Of a DNA stretch of 64,000 bases, positions 42,558 through 50,691 are shown piece by piece. Each line of letters opens with the position of its first letter. Positions within the stretch are counted from its first letter, which is position 1. The notes below the pieces were generated by a model. The model was not told where the DNA came from. It made no database searches and was given only the letters and a program-made list of their open reading frames with translations. The stretch is from Bacteroidota bacterium. Lineage in GTDB: Bacteria > Bacteroidota > Bacteroidia > Chitinophagales > Chitinophagaceae. The translations under genes were made by a program, and so were the position numbers. The DNA is taken from contig JAFDZS010000020.1 in assembly GCA_018266775.1 (NCBI GenBank), positions 1 to 64,000 on the forward strand. Reading direction: 5' to 3'.

Positions 42558-43073
42558 ATGTTCAAATTCCTAACCTCTCCTGTAATCATTTCAATAATAT
42601 GCTGGTGTGTGATTTGCAGTTATTACGTTGTTTCTGGTTTATTTATCCGTGCAGCGAAAAGAAATAAAGCAAAAGGCTTTTTGAAAAAAAATGGTTACGG
42701 CGATTACTTCACGTCTGCATTATGGATATTAGGTGCTATTATTCTGATTGCAAGCTTATATAGTTTGGCAGGCACCGGAATACTTACATTGGGATATTTA
42801 ATACAATATTATTTCTTTTTTATTTTCTTCTTTGGTTTTATTTATGGATTACTGCAATGGCATAGCCCCGGCGTATTAAAAGATATTGATTCTTCTCCCT
42901 GGAAAGCGGAAGCCCAGTACATTATTATGAGTATACAAACTCAAACAAGTCTTGGCTATACAAGAGCGAAACCTGATAGTTTATTAACAGAAGCCATTTG
43001 CTGCCTCCAGGTTTTAGTTGGCTTTTTCTTTTATATCATTTTCATTGCAAGAGCTGTAAACGCATTAACTTAA
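42558..43073 (+). CDS. Membrane protein with K+-channel-like pore loop
   Basis: 171 residues. Hydrophobic segments at about 6-29, 52-72, 75-100 and 145-168. Between the last two is a half-membrane stretch YIIMSIQTQTSLGYT (121-135) followed by RAKPDSLLTEAICCLQVLVG. This copies the pore helix, filter and second helix of Ion_trans_2 channels, where the filter is T-x-G-Y-G; here it reads T-S-L-G-Y-T. Inference: a small ion channel or a decayed relative. No ligand domain is present. It lies in the cassette-like region after repeat unit six. Confidence 0.6.
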   Translation: MFKFLTSPVIISIICWCVICSYYVVSGLFIRAAKRNKAKGFLKKNGYGDYFTSALWILGAIILIASLYSLAGTGILTLGYLIQYYFFFIFFFGFIYGLLQWHSPGVLKDIDSSPWKAEAQYIIMSIQTQTSLGYTRAKPDSLLTEAICCLQVLVGFFFYIIFIARAVNALT

Positions 43074-43246
43074 TTGAATTTGCAACCGTTGTTTTTGAAC
43101 TATGGCGTAAATTGTGGAAGGAATGTAATAAAAAGGGAGATTTGTCGCATTCCTCCTTTAACTTGTCGTATTTGCACATTGCAAAATCCAGCATTACTTT
43201 ACATCTTTACATAGTTATTGTCATCAAAAAAACTAAAAACGTTTTT

Positions 43247-44122
43247 ATGAAAAGGATGTATACTCATTTCGGCGTGTTGCGTTGTACAGGAATAATTATT
43301 TTGCTTTCATTAATTACTCTTCAAAGCAACGGGCAACAGCTTACACCGGCAGATAGTGGTTATGCGCCTGTTAAAGGCACCAAAATTTATTATGAAGTGT
43401 TTGGTGAAGGCAAACCCATTATTTTACTGCATGGCGCTTTTTATACCATCGGTTTAAACTGGAGTGCATTGATACCCGAATTATCCAAAACAAGAAAAGT
43501 AATTGCCATTGAATTCCAGGGTCACGGGCACTCCCCGTATTCAGACAGGAAATTAGATATTGTCACATTCGCGAAAGATGTGGAAGACGTAATGAATTAC
43601 TTAAAAATTGACAGCGCAGATGTAGCAGGGTATAGTATGGGTGGTTCAGTGGCGTATCAATTTGCAGTGCAAAGCCCCCGGCGATTGAGAAAATTAGTGA
43701 TCATTTCTTCCACCTATAAAACCGGCGGATGGCTGCCCACTGTAAATGGCGCCTTTAAAGATTTTAAGCCTGAGTTATTCGATCACACGCCATTACAAGA
43801 CGCATACAATGCAGTGGCGCCTGATACAACTAAATGGAGAAAATTTTTAAAGCAGATGTTTGATTTTGCCAAAGTGCCTTTTAACTGTGGTGATGCCAAT
43901 ATTGCAAAAATAAAGGTGCCTGTATTAATCATATCAGGCGATAATGATGGCCTGGATAAAATGGAATTAATCAGAACCTACAAATTGCTGGGTGGCGGTA
44001 TTACCGGTGATTTACAACCAATGCCCAAATCACAATTGGCTGTTGTACCCTCACAAAGTCATGTAAGCCTGATGATGCAAACGAAAACTATTATGGGATA
44101 CCTTGATGAATTTTTACAGTAA
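43247..44122 (+). CDS. Alpha/beta hydrolase, exported
   Basis: 291 residues. Signal peptide (GIIILLSLITLQSNGQ) and an alpha/beta hydrolase fold: the oxyanion region IILLHGAFYTIGLNW, EFQGHGHSPYSD, the nucleophile elbow AGYSMGG (Ser at about 128), the Asp in VLIISGDNDGLDK and the His in VPSQSHVSLM. The substrate (ester, lactone or peptide) is not readable. Start: ATG at 43247 gives the signal peptide; 83 codons of open frame before it overlap the channel-like gene and are rejected. No family-A repeat separates it from the upstream gene. Confidence 0.88.
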   Translation: MKRMYTHFGVLRCTGIIILLSLITLQSNGQQLTPADSGYAPVKGTKIYYEVFGEGKPIILLHGAFYTIGLNWSALIPELSKTRKVIAIEFQGHGHSPYSDRKLDIVTFAKDVEDVMNYLKIDSADVAGYSMGGSVAYQFAVQSPRRLRKLVIISSTYKTGGWLPTVNGAFKDFKPELFDHTPLQDAYNAVAPDTTKWRKFLKQMFDFAKVPFNCGDANIAKIKVPVLIISGDNDGLDKMELIRTYKLLGGGITGDLQPMPKSQLAVVPSQSHVSLMMQTKTIMGYLDEFLQ

Positions 44123-44207
44123 ATATAGAAAGGGACATGTGAACAGGTTAAATTGAATACCGGAGGGGGTGATGAATACACAATCTGTTTTGATAACACA
44201 CTGAAAA

Positions 44208-44777
44208 ATGAAAACGCTTTTATCTGATATAAAAAGTTGCAGGGTTTGTGAAAACTTTCTAACACCAAACCCTATAGTATCTTTTAGTAGAAGCAGCAAA
44301 ATTATTATCATAGGGCAGGCGCCCGGAAGAATTGTTCATGAAACAGGCATTCCCTGGAATGATAAGAGTGGCGATAATTTAAGAAGCTGGCTGGGTGTAA
44401 ATAAAGACAGCTTTTATAACAATGAAATATTCGGGCTGATACCAATGGGTTTTTGCTATCCCGGAAAAAGCAACAGTGGCGACTTGCCACCAAGGCCTGA
44501 ATGTGCACCGCTGTGGCATCATAAAATGATCAGTCAAACAAAATCTGTACAATTGATGGTGCTGATTGGACAGTACGCACAATCTTATTATTTAAAAAAT
44601 AAAGTGAAAGAAACGCTTACTGATACCATAAAAAATTTCAACCAGTATTTACCCAATTATTTTGTTCTGCCACATCCATCACCGCGAAATAATATCTGGA
44701 TGGCGAAAAATAAATGGTTTGAAAGGGATGTTTTGCCATCGCTGAAAAATAAAGTAGCTGCCATTATACATGCATAA
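44208..44777 (+). CDS. Uracil-DNA glycosylase superfamily protein, Fe-S type
   Basis: 189 residues. Motif A is IIGQAPGRIVHETGIPWND (about 35-52), SGDNLRSWLG follows, and motif B is LPHPSPRNN near residue 161. Four Cys at 11, 14, 83 and 99 follow the C-x2-C ... C-x15-C pattern of [4Fe-4S] uracil-DNA glycosylases (families 4/5). It would remove uracil or a damaged base from DNA, but the motif A Gln-Ala-Pro-Gly form is typical of a little-studied branch. Repeat DNA starts about ten bases after its stop. No other repair gene is near. Confidence 0.8.
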   Translation: MKTLLSDIKSCRVCENFLTPNPIVSFSRSSKIIIIGQAPGRIVHETGIPWNDKSGDNLRSWLGVNKDSFYNNEIFGLIPMGFCYPGKSNSGDLPPRPECAPLWHHKMISQTKSVQLMVLIGQYAQSYYLKNKVKETLTDTIKNFNQYLPNYFVLPHPSPRNNIWMAKNKWFERDVLPSLKNKVAAIIHA

Positions 44778-44786
44778 TGACTTCTT

Positions 44787-44940
44787 CGCCGCTGGTTTTT
44801 AACCAACAGCATAAATAATGAAAGGAATAAAAAAGGTAAATCAAGAACGAATAATCTATAGGTGTTGTTAATACAGCATAGCTTCTTGCCAACCCTTCGA
44901 TACCAACAACGGCGTTTACGGAATGAAAGTGCAGGATACT
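44787..44940. repeat. Family-A repeat, seventh site
   Basis: The left piece CGCCGCTGGTTTTTAACCAA matches 41408-41435. The right piece from 44857 has GGTGTTGTTAATACAGCATA, GCCAACCCTTCGATACCAAC and GGCGTTTACGGAATG. It starts ten bases after the UDG-like gene. It is the last copy in the window. Confidence 0.7.
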
Positions 44941-45047
44941 GAAAATATGAAAAACTTTAAGACGGTTCTGCAGAATATAAATCCGCCCCCGGAGATCATT
45001 TAGTTTAGAGACCTGCAAAGAAATTTTATTTCTATCATCCGGCAAAT

Positions 45048-45080
45048 AAAAAAATGCCGCATCATGCTTTGATGCGGCGC
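45048..45080 (-). terminator. Terminator of the SprB-repeat gene
   Basis: Stem GCCGCATCA / TGATGCGGC with a five-base loop. The A-run on its left reads as T-run on the minus strand. It lies 50 bases beyond the stop of the minus-strand gene. Confidence 0.8.
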
Positions 45081-45129
45081 TAAAAATAAGAAGCAGTTAT
45101 TGTTTATACACTTGTATAAGTGGATTAAA

Positions 45130-47676
45130 TTAATGAGTGATCAATTTTTCAATAGTACTGTTACCGTCTGCTGTGATTACTTTCAGGAAGTAAATGCCTT
45201 TTGCCGGTTGTATAATATTGGTTGTACCATTTGCCGTGCCTTTATCGGTAACCCTGCCATTGTCGTCTGTTAAATAATATTGTAATGGTTGATTGGTTTG
45301 TATTTGCCATAAGCCGTTTAAGGTAAGTACCTTCCATGATGTGCCTTTGTTTATGGTAACGGTTTGTGTACCTAAAGTTTTTGTTTTGCCATTCTTGTCT
45401 TCCAGGATAAGCCTGTACAGCCAGGTGCCGTTTAAAATTTTGTTATCAGTAAAACTGTATGTGCTGCCATTGGATAACCCGGTTGCAGTAACTGTTCCGA
45501 TATTTTCGAACACACCGGTTGCAGCACTGGCTCTTTGCAGGATGAATTGTTTACTATCGCTTTCCGCAGCAGTTTTCCATTTCAGCAATACAGCGTTACC
45601 CTGTGCATTGGCAGTAAACCAGTCCAGCGTTACAGCTAACACACCATAGGTTACGGTAATATAATTGCTCATGGCTGCAGGGGCAGTTTTGCAGGTATAG
45701 TTGGATGTCATCTTAACCGCATACTGATCGCCCAGTATACCTGTTGCTGTAAAATAAGTGGAAGATGTGGCTCCGCCAATTGCAACGCCGTTTTTATACC
45801 ATTGATAAGTTGGCGACGCCCCGCCGTATGTAATAGATGATGAAAAAGTAATAGCAGGAACAGATGTTATACTTACTGTGGGTGCGGCGCTGGTGGTTAC
45901 AGTCATTGTAGTGGCAGTACTGGTGGCAGGATTGCTTACCGCACAGCCAATGCTGCTGGTCATTACTACGCTTACCTGGTCGCTGTTATTAAGTGTTGAT
46001 GAGGAATAGGTGGATGCGGTTGCACCACCGATATTGCTGCCATTCAGTTTCCATTGATAAGTAGGTAATGCGCCGCCATTGGTTGGTGTAGCCGTAAACG
46101 TTACTGAAGTGCCGCTGCAGATATTGGTGCTGCTGGCGCTGGACGCTACTGCTGCGGTAACCGTACCCAATGACATGGTTACCACCGGGCTTGTACCTGT
46201 TGACGTACTTACACAGGCAAGGTTGCTGGTTAATACCACGCTTACCTGGTTACCATTGGCAAGGCTGTTGCTGGTGTATGTTGCCGCGGTTGCCCCGCCA
46301 ATATTGCTGCCATTTAATTTCCATTGGTAAGAAGGTGATGTACCACCATTCACCGGGTTGGCGGTGAAGGTTACCGGTTGGCCTGAACAAAATGTATTAC
46401 CCGGTGCATCAGTTGTTACGGTTACAGAAGGTGTTACCGTAACAGCTGCACCATCGTTAATGCGGATGCCGCTTGTGGTGGAAGTATATCCTGTTATACC
46501 GAATAAATTTATTCTTGCTGTTCCGCTGGCAGACCATGTGAATGCAACGGAGTTGATCACTTTGCTCTGGCTGGCACCAGGAATGCTGATAGGTGCTTCG
46601 TAAATATTAAAACTGGTGCTGTTGTCAAACGCTCCCGGGCTGGCCCAGGTAACCCTGTCCAGGCTGCCGATTGCCCTTACTGAAGATGAAGTTGCGGATG
46701 AGAGAAACCAGTCCTGGAATGAAATAGAACCGGTGTATGTGGTGGCATCGGCAAAGTTTACCGTATAATTTACGGTGCCGGTGCCATTACCGGTAGTGCC
46801 TATTACATACAGTGTGGCATAAGGTGCCTGGTACGGACTGGTAAAAGTTAAAGTACCGCTGTTGGCGCTGCCATAAGTTGTGGGTGTGGTGGTTAACACC
46901 AGTGAATTATTTCCGGTATAGGATGCCAGCTGGTAGGTACGTGAAGCACTTTGCGCACTTGTAATGATACCTGATGCAGGCAATCCGTAAGAGCCTGTTG
47001 TAGTGCCGTTATTGTAACCCTGTGCATAGTAAACATAATTATGATCATCCAGCGGTTGTGTGGTAGAGGCATTGGCGGCGCCGGTACCGTTGGCAATTAC
47101 ATCCTGGTTAAAGCCAGTTAGTGCTACCGGTTTTACCTGCTGTGTTACAACAGGCGATGTGGAGCATGCATTCGCATCGGTAACGGTTAACAAATAATTG
47201 CCCGGCCCCAGGTTAGTGAGGTTTTGGCTGGTGGAATAAGCAGCTCCATTCTTTGTCCAGCTGTATGTATACGGCGCTGTTCCGCCAGATGTGGTAATGG
47301 CAATGCTGCCGTTGGCACTGCCGCTGCAGGTGGCATCAGATGCAACATACGTTGCAGTAAGGGCAGCGGGTTGTGTTACCGTTCTGTAGATTGTGGTAAT
47401 ACACCCGGTGGCATCTTTAACTGAAACAGGGTAAGTGCTGGCTGTTAATGCAGTAAATGAATTGCTGCCTTGCCAGGCACCTGCACCAGCTTCTGATAAT
47501 TGATACTGATAAGGGGCTGTGCCGCCGCTCACATTTACAATGATTGAACCATTGGTGCCATTGTAACAGGTTACGTTTGTAACCGTAGTGGAAACAGTAA
47601 AGCTGCATTGGGCGCTGAGTATGGCCGGAATAAAGAACATGCAGCAACTGATGAAAAAAGTAAAGTGCTTTTTCAT
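45130..47676 (-). CDS. SprB-repeat and Ig-like T9SS surface protein
   Basis: 848 residues, exported and secreted by the type IX system. Signal peptide (ISCCMFFIPAILSAQ). Two SprB-type repeats follow (about 28-108 and 110-190: NVTCYNGTNGSIIVNVSGG and ATCSGSANGSIAITTSGG, each with TAPYxYxxS). A jelly-roll-like part (about 195-415) precedes three Ig-like units with GGTSPSYQWKLNGSNIGGA, GGALPTYQWKLNGS and GGASPTYQWYKNG. LDWFTANAQGNAVLLKWKT and a C-terminal sorting tail (GIYFLKVITADGN) end it. SprB repeats occur in gliding adhesins; an adhesin role is likely. Single gene. Confidence 0.9.
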   Translation of the reverse strand: MKKHFTFFISCCMFFIPAILSAQCSFTVSTTVTNVTCYNGTNGSIIVNVSGGTAPYQYQLSEAGAGAWQGSNSFTALTASTYPVSVKDATGCITTIYRTVTQPAALTATYVASDATCSGSANGSIAITTSGGTAPYTYSWTKNGAAYSTSQNLTNLGPGNYLLTVTDANACSTSPVVTQQVKPVALTGFNQDVIANGTGAANASTTQPLDDHNYVYYAQGYNNGTTTGSYGLPASGIITSAQSASRTYQLASYTGNNSLVLTTTPTTYGSANSGTLTFTSPYQAPYATLYVIGTTGNGTGTVNYTVNFADATTYTGSISFQDWFLSSATSSSVRAIGSLDRVTWASPGAFDNSTSFNIYEAPISIPGASQSKVINSVAFTWSASGTARINLFGITGYTSTTSGIRINDGAAVTVTPSVTVTTDAPGNTFCSGQPVTFTANPVNGGTSPSYQWKLNGSNIGGATAATYTSNSLANGNQVSVVLTSNLACVSTSTGTSPVVTMSLGTVTAAVASSASSTNICSGTSVTFTATPTNGGALPTYQWKLNGSNIGGATASTYSSSTLNNSDQVSVVMTSSIGCAVSNPATSTATTMTVTTSAAPTVSITSVPAITFSSSITYGGASPTYQWYKNGVAIGGATSSTYFTATGILGDQYAVKMTSNYTCKTAPAAMSNYITVTYGVLAVTLDWFTANAQGNAVLLKWKTAAESDSKQFILQRASAATGVFENIGTVTATGLSNGSTYSFTDNKILNGTWLYRLILEDKNGKTKTLGTQTVTINKGTSWKVLTLNGLWQIQTNQPLQYYLTDDNGRVTDKGTANGTTNIIQPAKGIYFLKVITADGNSTIEKLITH

Positions 47677-48021
47677 GTTGATGTTGGATTAGGTTTGTCA
47701 GGTTTATTGGAAATGCTGTAGTATTTCCACTTCATAAAACGGAAATATAAAATGATTATTAGGGTTGTAGAAAGGCTGCTGAAACACCTGCGACAAATAA
47801 TAAGCTGGTCGTTTCCAGGCTGAAATCCTTTACTGTAGCGGGTTTTAAAAATGCAGAATAAAACAGTAAAATAAGCTTTTGTTTCAAAATTATTTGACTA
47901 TTCTCAATAATTTTAAACAAACCACATTTAAACATATTACAGGCGCAGTAGAAGAAATATTGGGTGGATTGTAGTTGCAAATCTACATGTAAGCATATTG
48001 CTCACCGTTAGTCAGGTTAAA
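47677..48021. other. Intergenic region before the Crp/Fnr gene
   Basis: 345 bases, AT-rich. Upstream of the SprB-repeat gene on the minus strand, so its promoter should be here, but I find no exact TAnnTTTG box close to the start. A 73-codon open frame at 47759-47980 is not convincing. No repeat of the families described elsewhere in the window. Confidence 0.5.
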
Positions 48022-48627
48022 TTACAAATTCTTCCGCACCCTGCTTAATGTTTCCTGTGTAATGGCTAAATAAGAAGCGATATATTTTAAAGGAATGCGG
48101 TTGGCCATGCCGGGATGTACTTTTAAAAAATAGCGGTATTTATTTTCAGCTTTGGTAAGGCGGGCAATGTAAGCACGCACTTCCGCATCGCGGTAATATT
48201 TTTGCAGCAGTTTGCGGCCAACGATATTAAATTCTGGAAACTTTTGATACAGCTTTTCCAGGTTTTCAAATGAAATGGCCAGTATCACACAATCTTCTAT
48301 GGCCTGTATGTTTTCAATACAGGGTTCATGAATGTCGAGGCTGGTAATGGAGGAAACCATTTCATGTTCCAGTGTGATCCAGGTAGTAAGTTCCTTTCCA
48401 TCTTCTTTACTGAAGCCTCTTACCGCACCAGACTGAATGAAATAAATATACTCACACATTGCTCCGGCTTTCACCAGCATTTTCTTTTTTCCAAAGCGCA
48501 TGGGAACCGTATGTTGCTGTAAAAATGAAACAATACCTTCCGGTAAGGGATGAAAATAATTCAGCACTGCAACCAAAACACTGATGTCATGTTTTGGCAG
48601 CAAAACCTTTTTATCAGGTGTTATCAT
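48022..48627 (-). CDS. Crp/Fnr family transcription regulator
   Basis: 201 residues. An N-terminal cyclic-nucleotide-binding fold (about 20-130: MRFGKKKMLVKAGAMCEYIYFIQSG is cut here to its ends, with GAVRGF following) and a short C-terminal helix-turn-helix (IPLKYIASYLAITQETLSRVR). The ligand pocket lacks the classic Crp RxSxxxxELA signature, so cAMP binding is doubtful. The protein ends right after the recognition helix, as is usual for this Bacteroidota subgroup. A TACATTTG promoter box lies 29 bases upstream. It is on the same strand as the gene at 48743 but separately spaced. Confidence 0.88.
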   Translation of the reverse strand: MITPDKKVLLPKHDISVLVAVLNYFHPLPEGIVSFLQQHTVPMRFGKKKMLVKAGAMCEYIYFIQSGAVRGFSKEDGKELTTWITLEHEMVSSITSLDIHEPCIENIQAIEDCVILAISFENLEKLYQKFPEFNIVGRKLLQKYYRDAEVRAYIARLTKAENKYRYFLKVHPGMANRIPLKYIASYLAITQETLSRVRKNL

Positions 48628-48656
48628 TGCTGCGAAGGATTGGCGTTAGGTATCAG

Positions 48657-48664
48657 CAAATGTA
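48657..48664 (-). promoter_or_regulatory. Promoter -7 box for the Crp/Fnr gene
   Basis: Reads TACATTTG on the minus strand, an exact TAnnTTTG match 29 bases before the start codon. Confidence 0.5.
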
Positions 48665-48742
48665 ATCAATACTGCAAAAATTTGCTGTGCTGCAAGTAAA
48701 AAATATTGTCTGAGGGAGTTGTAAAATTTTTTGATGAACAGC

Positions 48743-50062
48743 TCAGGCCATTTCCTGTGCCCATTGATCCCTGTCGTCAGGACTGAATTTCCATGGTGCA
48801 AAATTGTTTTCTATATTGCTGAACATAGCATTCCATTCCTGTGGTGCGTTACTGTCTTCCATAATGAGTGAGCGGCGCAGTTCCACAATAATATCAAGTG
48901 GAGAGATAGACACCGGGCATTGATCCACACAGGCATTGCAGGTGGTACAGGCCCTTAATTCTTCCACCGTAATATAATCGTTCAGCAGTTGTTTATTATC
49001 GGGCACAAAAGTTTTATTGGCATCAATATTTTTTCCTACTTCTTCCAGCCGGTCGCGGGTGCTCATCATAATTTTTCTTGGGCTCAATACTTTACCGGTT
49101 ATGTTGGCAGGGCATGCTGCAGTACAGCGCCCGCATTCAGTGCAACTATATGCATCCAGTAAATTCTTCCAGCTTAAATCAAATACATCTTTGGCACCAA
49201 ATTTCATCGGCGCAGCAGTTGCATCAGCGGGTGGCGCCAGTTCCGGTTGCATCATATACTTAACTTCGTTCTGTACATTGGGCATATTATGCATGGTGCC
49301 CACTGCATTCAGCCTCGCGTAATACGCATTGGGAAAAGCGAGCATAATATGCAGGTGCTTGCTGTATGGCAGGTAATTTAAAAATGCCAGTATACCCACA
49401 ATGTGCAGCCACCAGCACGAACGTTCTATGGCAATTAAAGTACCTTCTGAATATGAACTGAACATTGGTGCCAGCATTCCGGAAATAATAAAATCGCCGG
49501 TGTTATGATAATGTTCTGGCGCTATTGGTTGTAACGCACGGTCGGTGCTGTTCATAGTGAGAAAGAGACACATCAGTATAATCTCTGTAAATAAAATATA
49601 ATTGGCATCGCTGCGTGGCCATCCGTTCAGGTCATTGCCGGCAAAACGTTTCAGCTTAATGATATTTCTCCTGATCAGGAAAATGGCGCATGCAATGGTT
49701 ACACCTGCAGCCAGTAATTCAAAACAGTTGATAAGAAAAACATAGAAGCCGCCGAGTAAAGGAAAGAATAAACGGTGGGTGCCGAGTATGCCGTCGAGAA
49801 TAATCTCCAGCACTTCTATATTAATAATGATAAAGCCTGCATACACCACCAGGTGCATTACAGCCACCAGCGGGTTCTTAAACATTTTTTTTTGGCCCAG
49901 CGCCAGCAGCAGTACATTCTTCCAGCGCAGCGATGAATGATCTGAAAGGTTTTCCTCTTTACCCAGTAAAATATTACGCCTGATGCGGCCAATATTACGG
50001 GCAAACAACCAACTGGCTGCACCTGCGCAGGCAATAAACAATATCTGCATTACAATAGCCAT
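48743..50062 (-). CDS. HdrD/GlpC-like membrane Fe-S protein
   Basis: 439 residues. An N-terminal membrane half with about five helices (residues 1-260) is followed by two 4Fe-4S motifs: CTECGRCTAACPANITG near residue 312 and CTTCNACVDQCPVSISP near 378. This is the electron-transfer subunit type found with heterodisulphide-reductase-like proteins in Bacteroidota; the electron acceptor is unknown. A CCG-domain partner (HdrB-like) usually follows but is not found here; a Crp/Fnr gene lies downstream instead. Start: ATG at 50062; the frame also has a TTG two codons earlier. Confidence 0.88.
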   Translation of the reverse strand: MAIVMQILFIACAGAASWLFARNIGRIRRNILLGKEENLSDHSSLRWKNVLLLALGQKKMFKNPLVAVMHLVVYAGFIIINIEVLEIILDGILGTHRLFFPLLGGFYVFLINCFELLAAGVTIACAIFLIRRNIIKLKRFAGNDLNGWPRSDANYILFTEIILMCLFLTMNSTDRALQPIAPEHYHNTGDFIISGMLAPMFSSYSEGTLIAIERSCWWLHIVGILAFLNYLPYSKHLHIMLAFPNAYYARLNAVGTMHNMPNVQNEVKYMMQPELAPPADATAAPMKFGAKDVFDLSWKNLLDAYSCTECGRCTAACPANITGKVLSPRKIMMSTRDRLEEVGKNIDANKTFVPDNKQLLNDYITVEELRACTTCNACVDQCPVSISPLDIIVELRRSLIMEDSNAPQEWNAMFSNIENNFAPWKFSPDDRDQWAQEMA

Positions 50063-50187
50063 AAGCAATGTTTAACCACAAAGTAAACGATTTACCTGAT
50101 TTGATAAAATGATGTAACATGAATTTTATAAACCATTTCCCCATGTAATGATGAATTGATGTAATTTCAATTTTAAACCGGTTAAGC

Positions 50188-50691
50188 ATGAGCAACAGGA
50201 AATATATTTTACAGGCAGATGTAGCTGAAAAAAAATTACGGCGTATGGCACTGGAAATTGCAGAACGTAATTATGATGAACAGCAGATTATACTGATTGG
50301 TATTAAAGACCACGGAACGGTTATTGCACAAAAAATTTGCGATGCCTTAAAAAACAATTTCAGGGGAGAAGTGGTGGTGATGGATTTAACGATTGATAAA
50401 AAACATCCTGCTGATGTAACCTTCAGTGCAGCGCCTGATGTGCAGGGTAAAACAGTGGTTTTGGTGGATGATGTGGCCAACAGCGGCAAAACCATGCTGT
50501 ATGCACTAAAGCCATTGCTGGAGCAATACCCCAAAAAAATTCAAACACTGGCATTGGTGGAACGTACGCATAAAACTTTTCCGGTTGCCATGGATTATGT
50601 TGGTGTTTCTGTTTCCACCACACCGGATGAACATATTTTTGTTGAAGAACAAAACGGTAATATCCTTGGCGCTTATATTGTTGCCGGTTAA
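50188..50691 (+). CDS. PyrR-like phosphoribosyltransferase
   Basis: 167 residues, cytoplasmic. Type I phosphoribosyltransferase fold with the PRPP loop VVLVDDVANSGKTMLYAL (about 91-108) and GIKDHGTVIAQKI near residue 38. It is close to PyrR in size and motif, and PyrR proteins bind RNA or act as uracil phosphoribosyltransferases. No pyrimidine operon is near, so regulation by it cannot be inferred. It is convergent with ccmF, overlapping it by four bases at the 3' ends. Confidence 0.85.
   Translation: MSNRKYILQADVAEKKLRRMALEIAERNYDEQQIILIGIKDHGTVIAQKICDALKNNFRGEVVVMDLTIDKKHPADVTFSAAPDVQGKTVVLVDDVANSGKTMLYALKPLLEQYPKKIQTLALVERTHKTFPVAMDYVGVSVSTTPDEHIFVEEQNGNILGAYIVAG

Larger units (their letters stand above)
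32299..44945. other. Candidate gene-cassette-like accessory region
   Basis: About 12.6 kb with twelve genes, eleven on the plus strand. Palindromic repeat DNA lies between most of them and often begins 5-40 bases after a stop codon (after genes ending at 34161, 34832, 35567, 39540, 42222 and 44777). Gene content is accessory: immunity-like, phage-like, acetyltransferase, methyltransferase, channel-like and glycosylase-like products. No integrase or transposase is present. Cassette behaviour is an inference from the gene-plus-repeat layout; independent repeat insertions after genes would be the main alternative. Confidence 0.5.
44778..45129. other. Right edge of the accessory region
   Basis: 352 bases. 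It holds a family-A unit (44787-44940) and a terminator (45048-45080) for the minus-strand gene that follows. No credible gene. Confidence 0.6.

Noticed and set aside
42998..43246. N-terminal extension of the alpha/beta hydrolase
   Set aside because: It overlaps the channel-like gene in another frame and would hide the signal peptide.
33238..44940. CRISPR array
   Set aside because: Repeats are long, of unequal completeness and separated by whole genes, not by uniform short spacers; no cas gene is present.
47759..47980. 73-codon minus-strand gene
   Set aside because: No start context, no neighbour link and no recognised family; composition could be chance.
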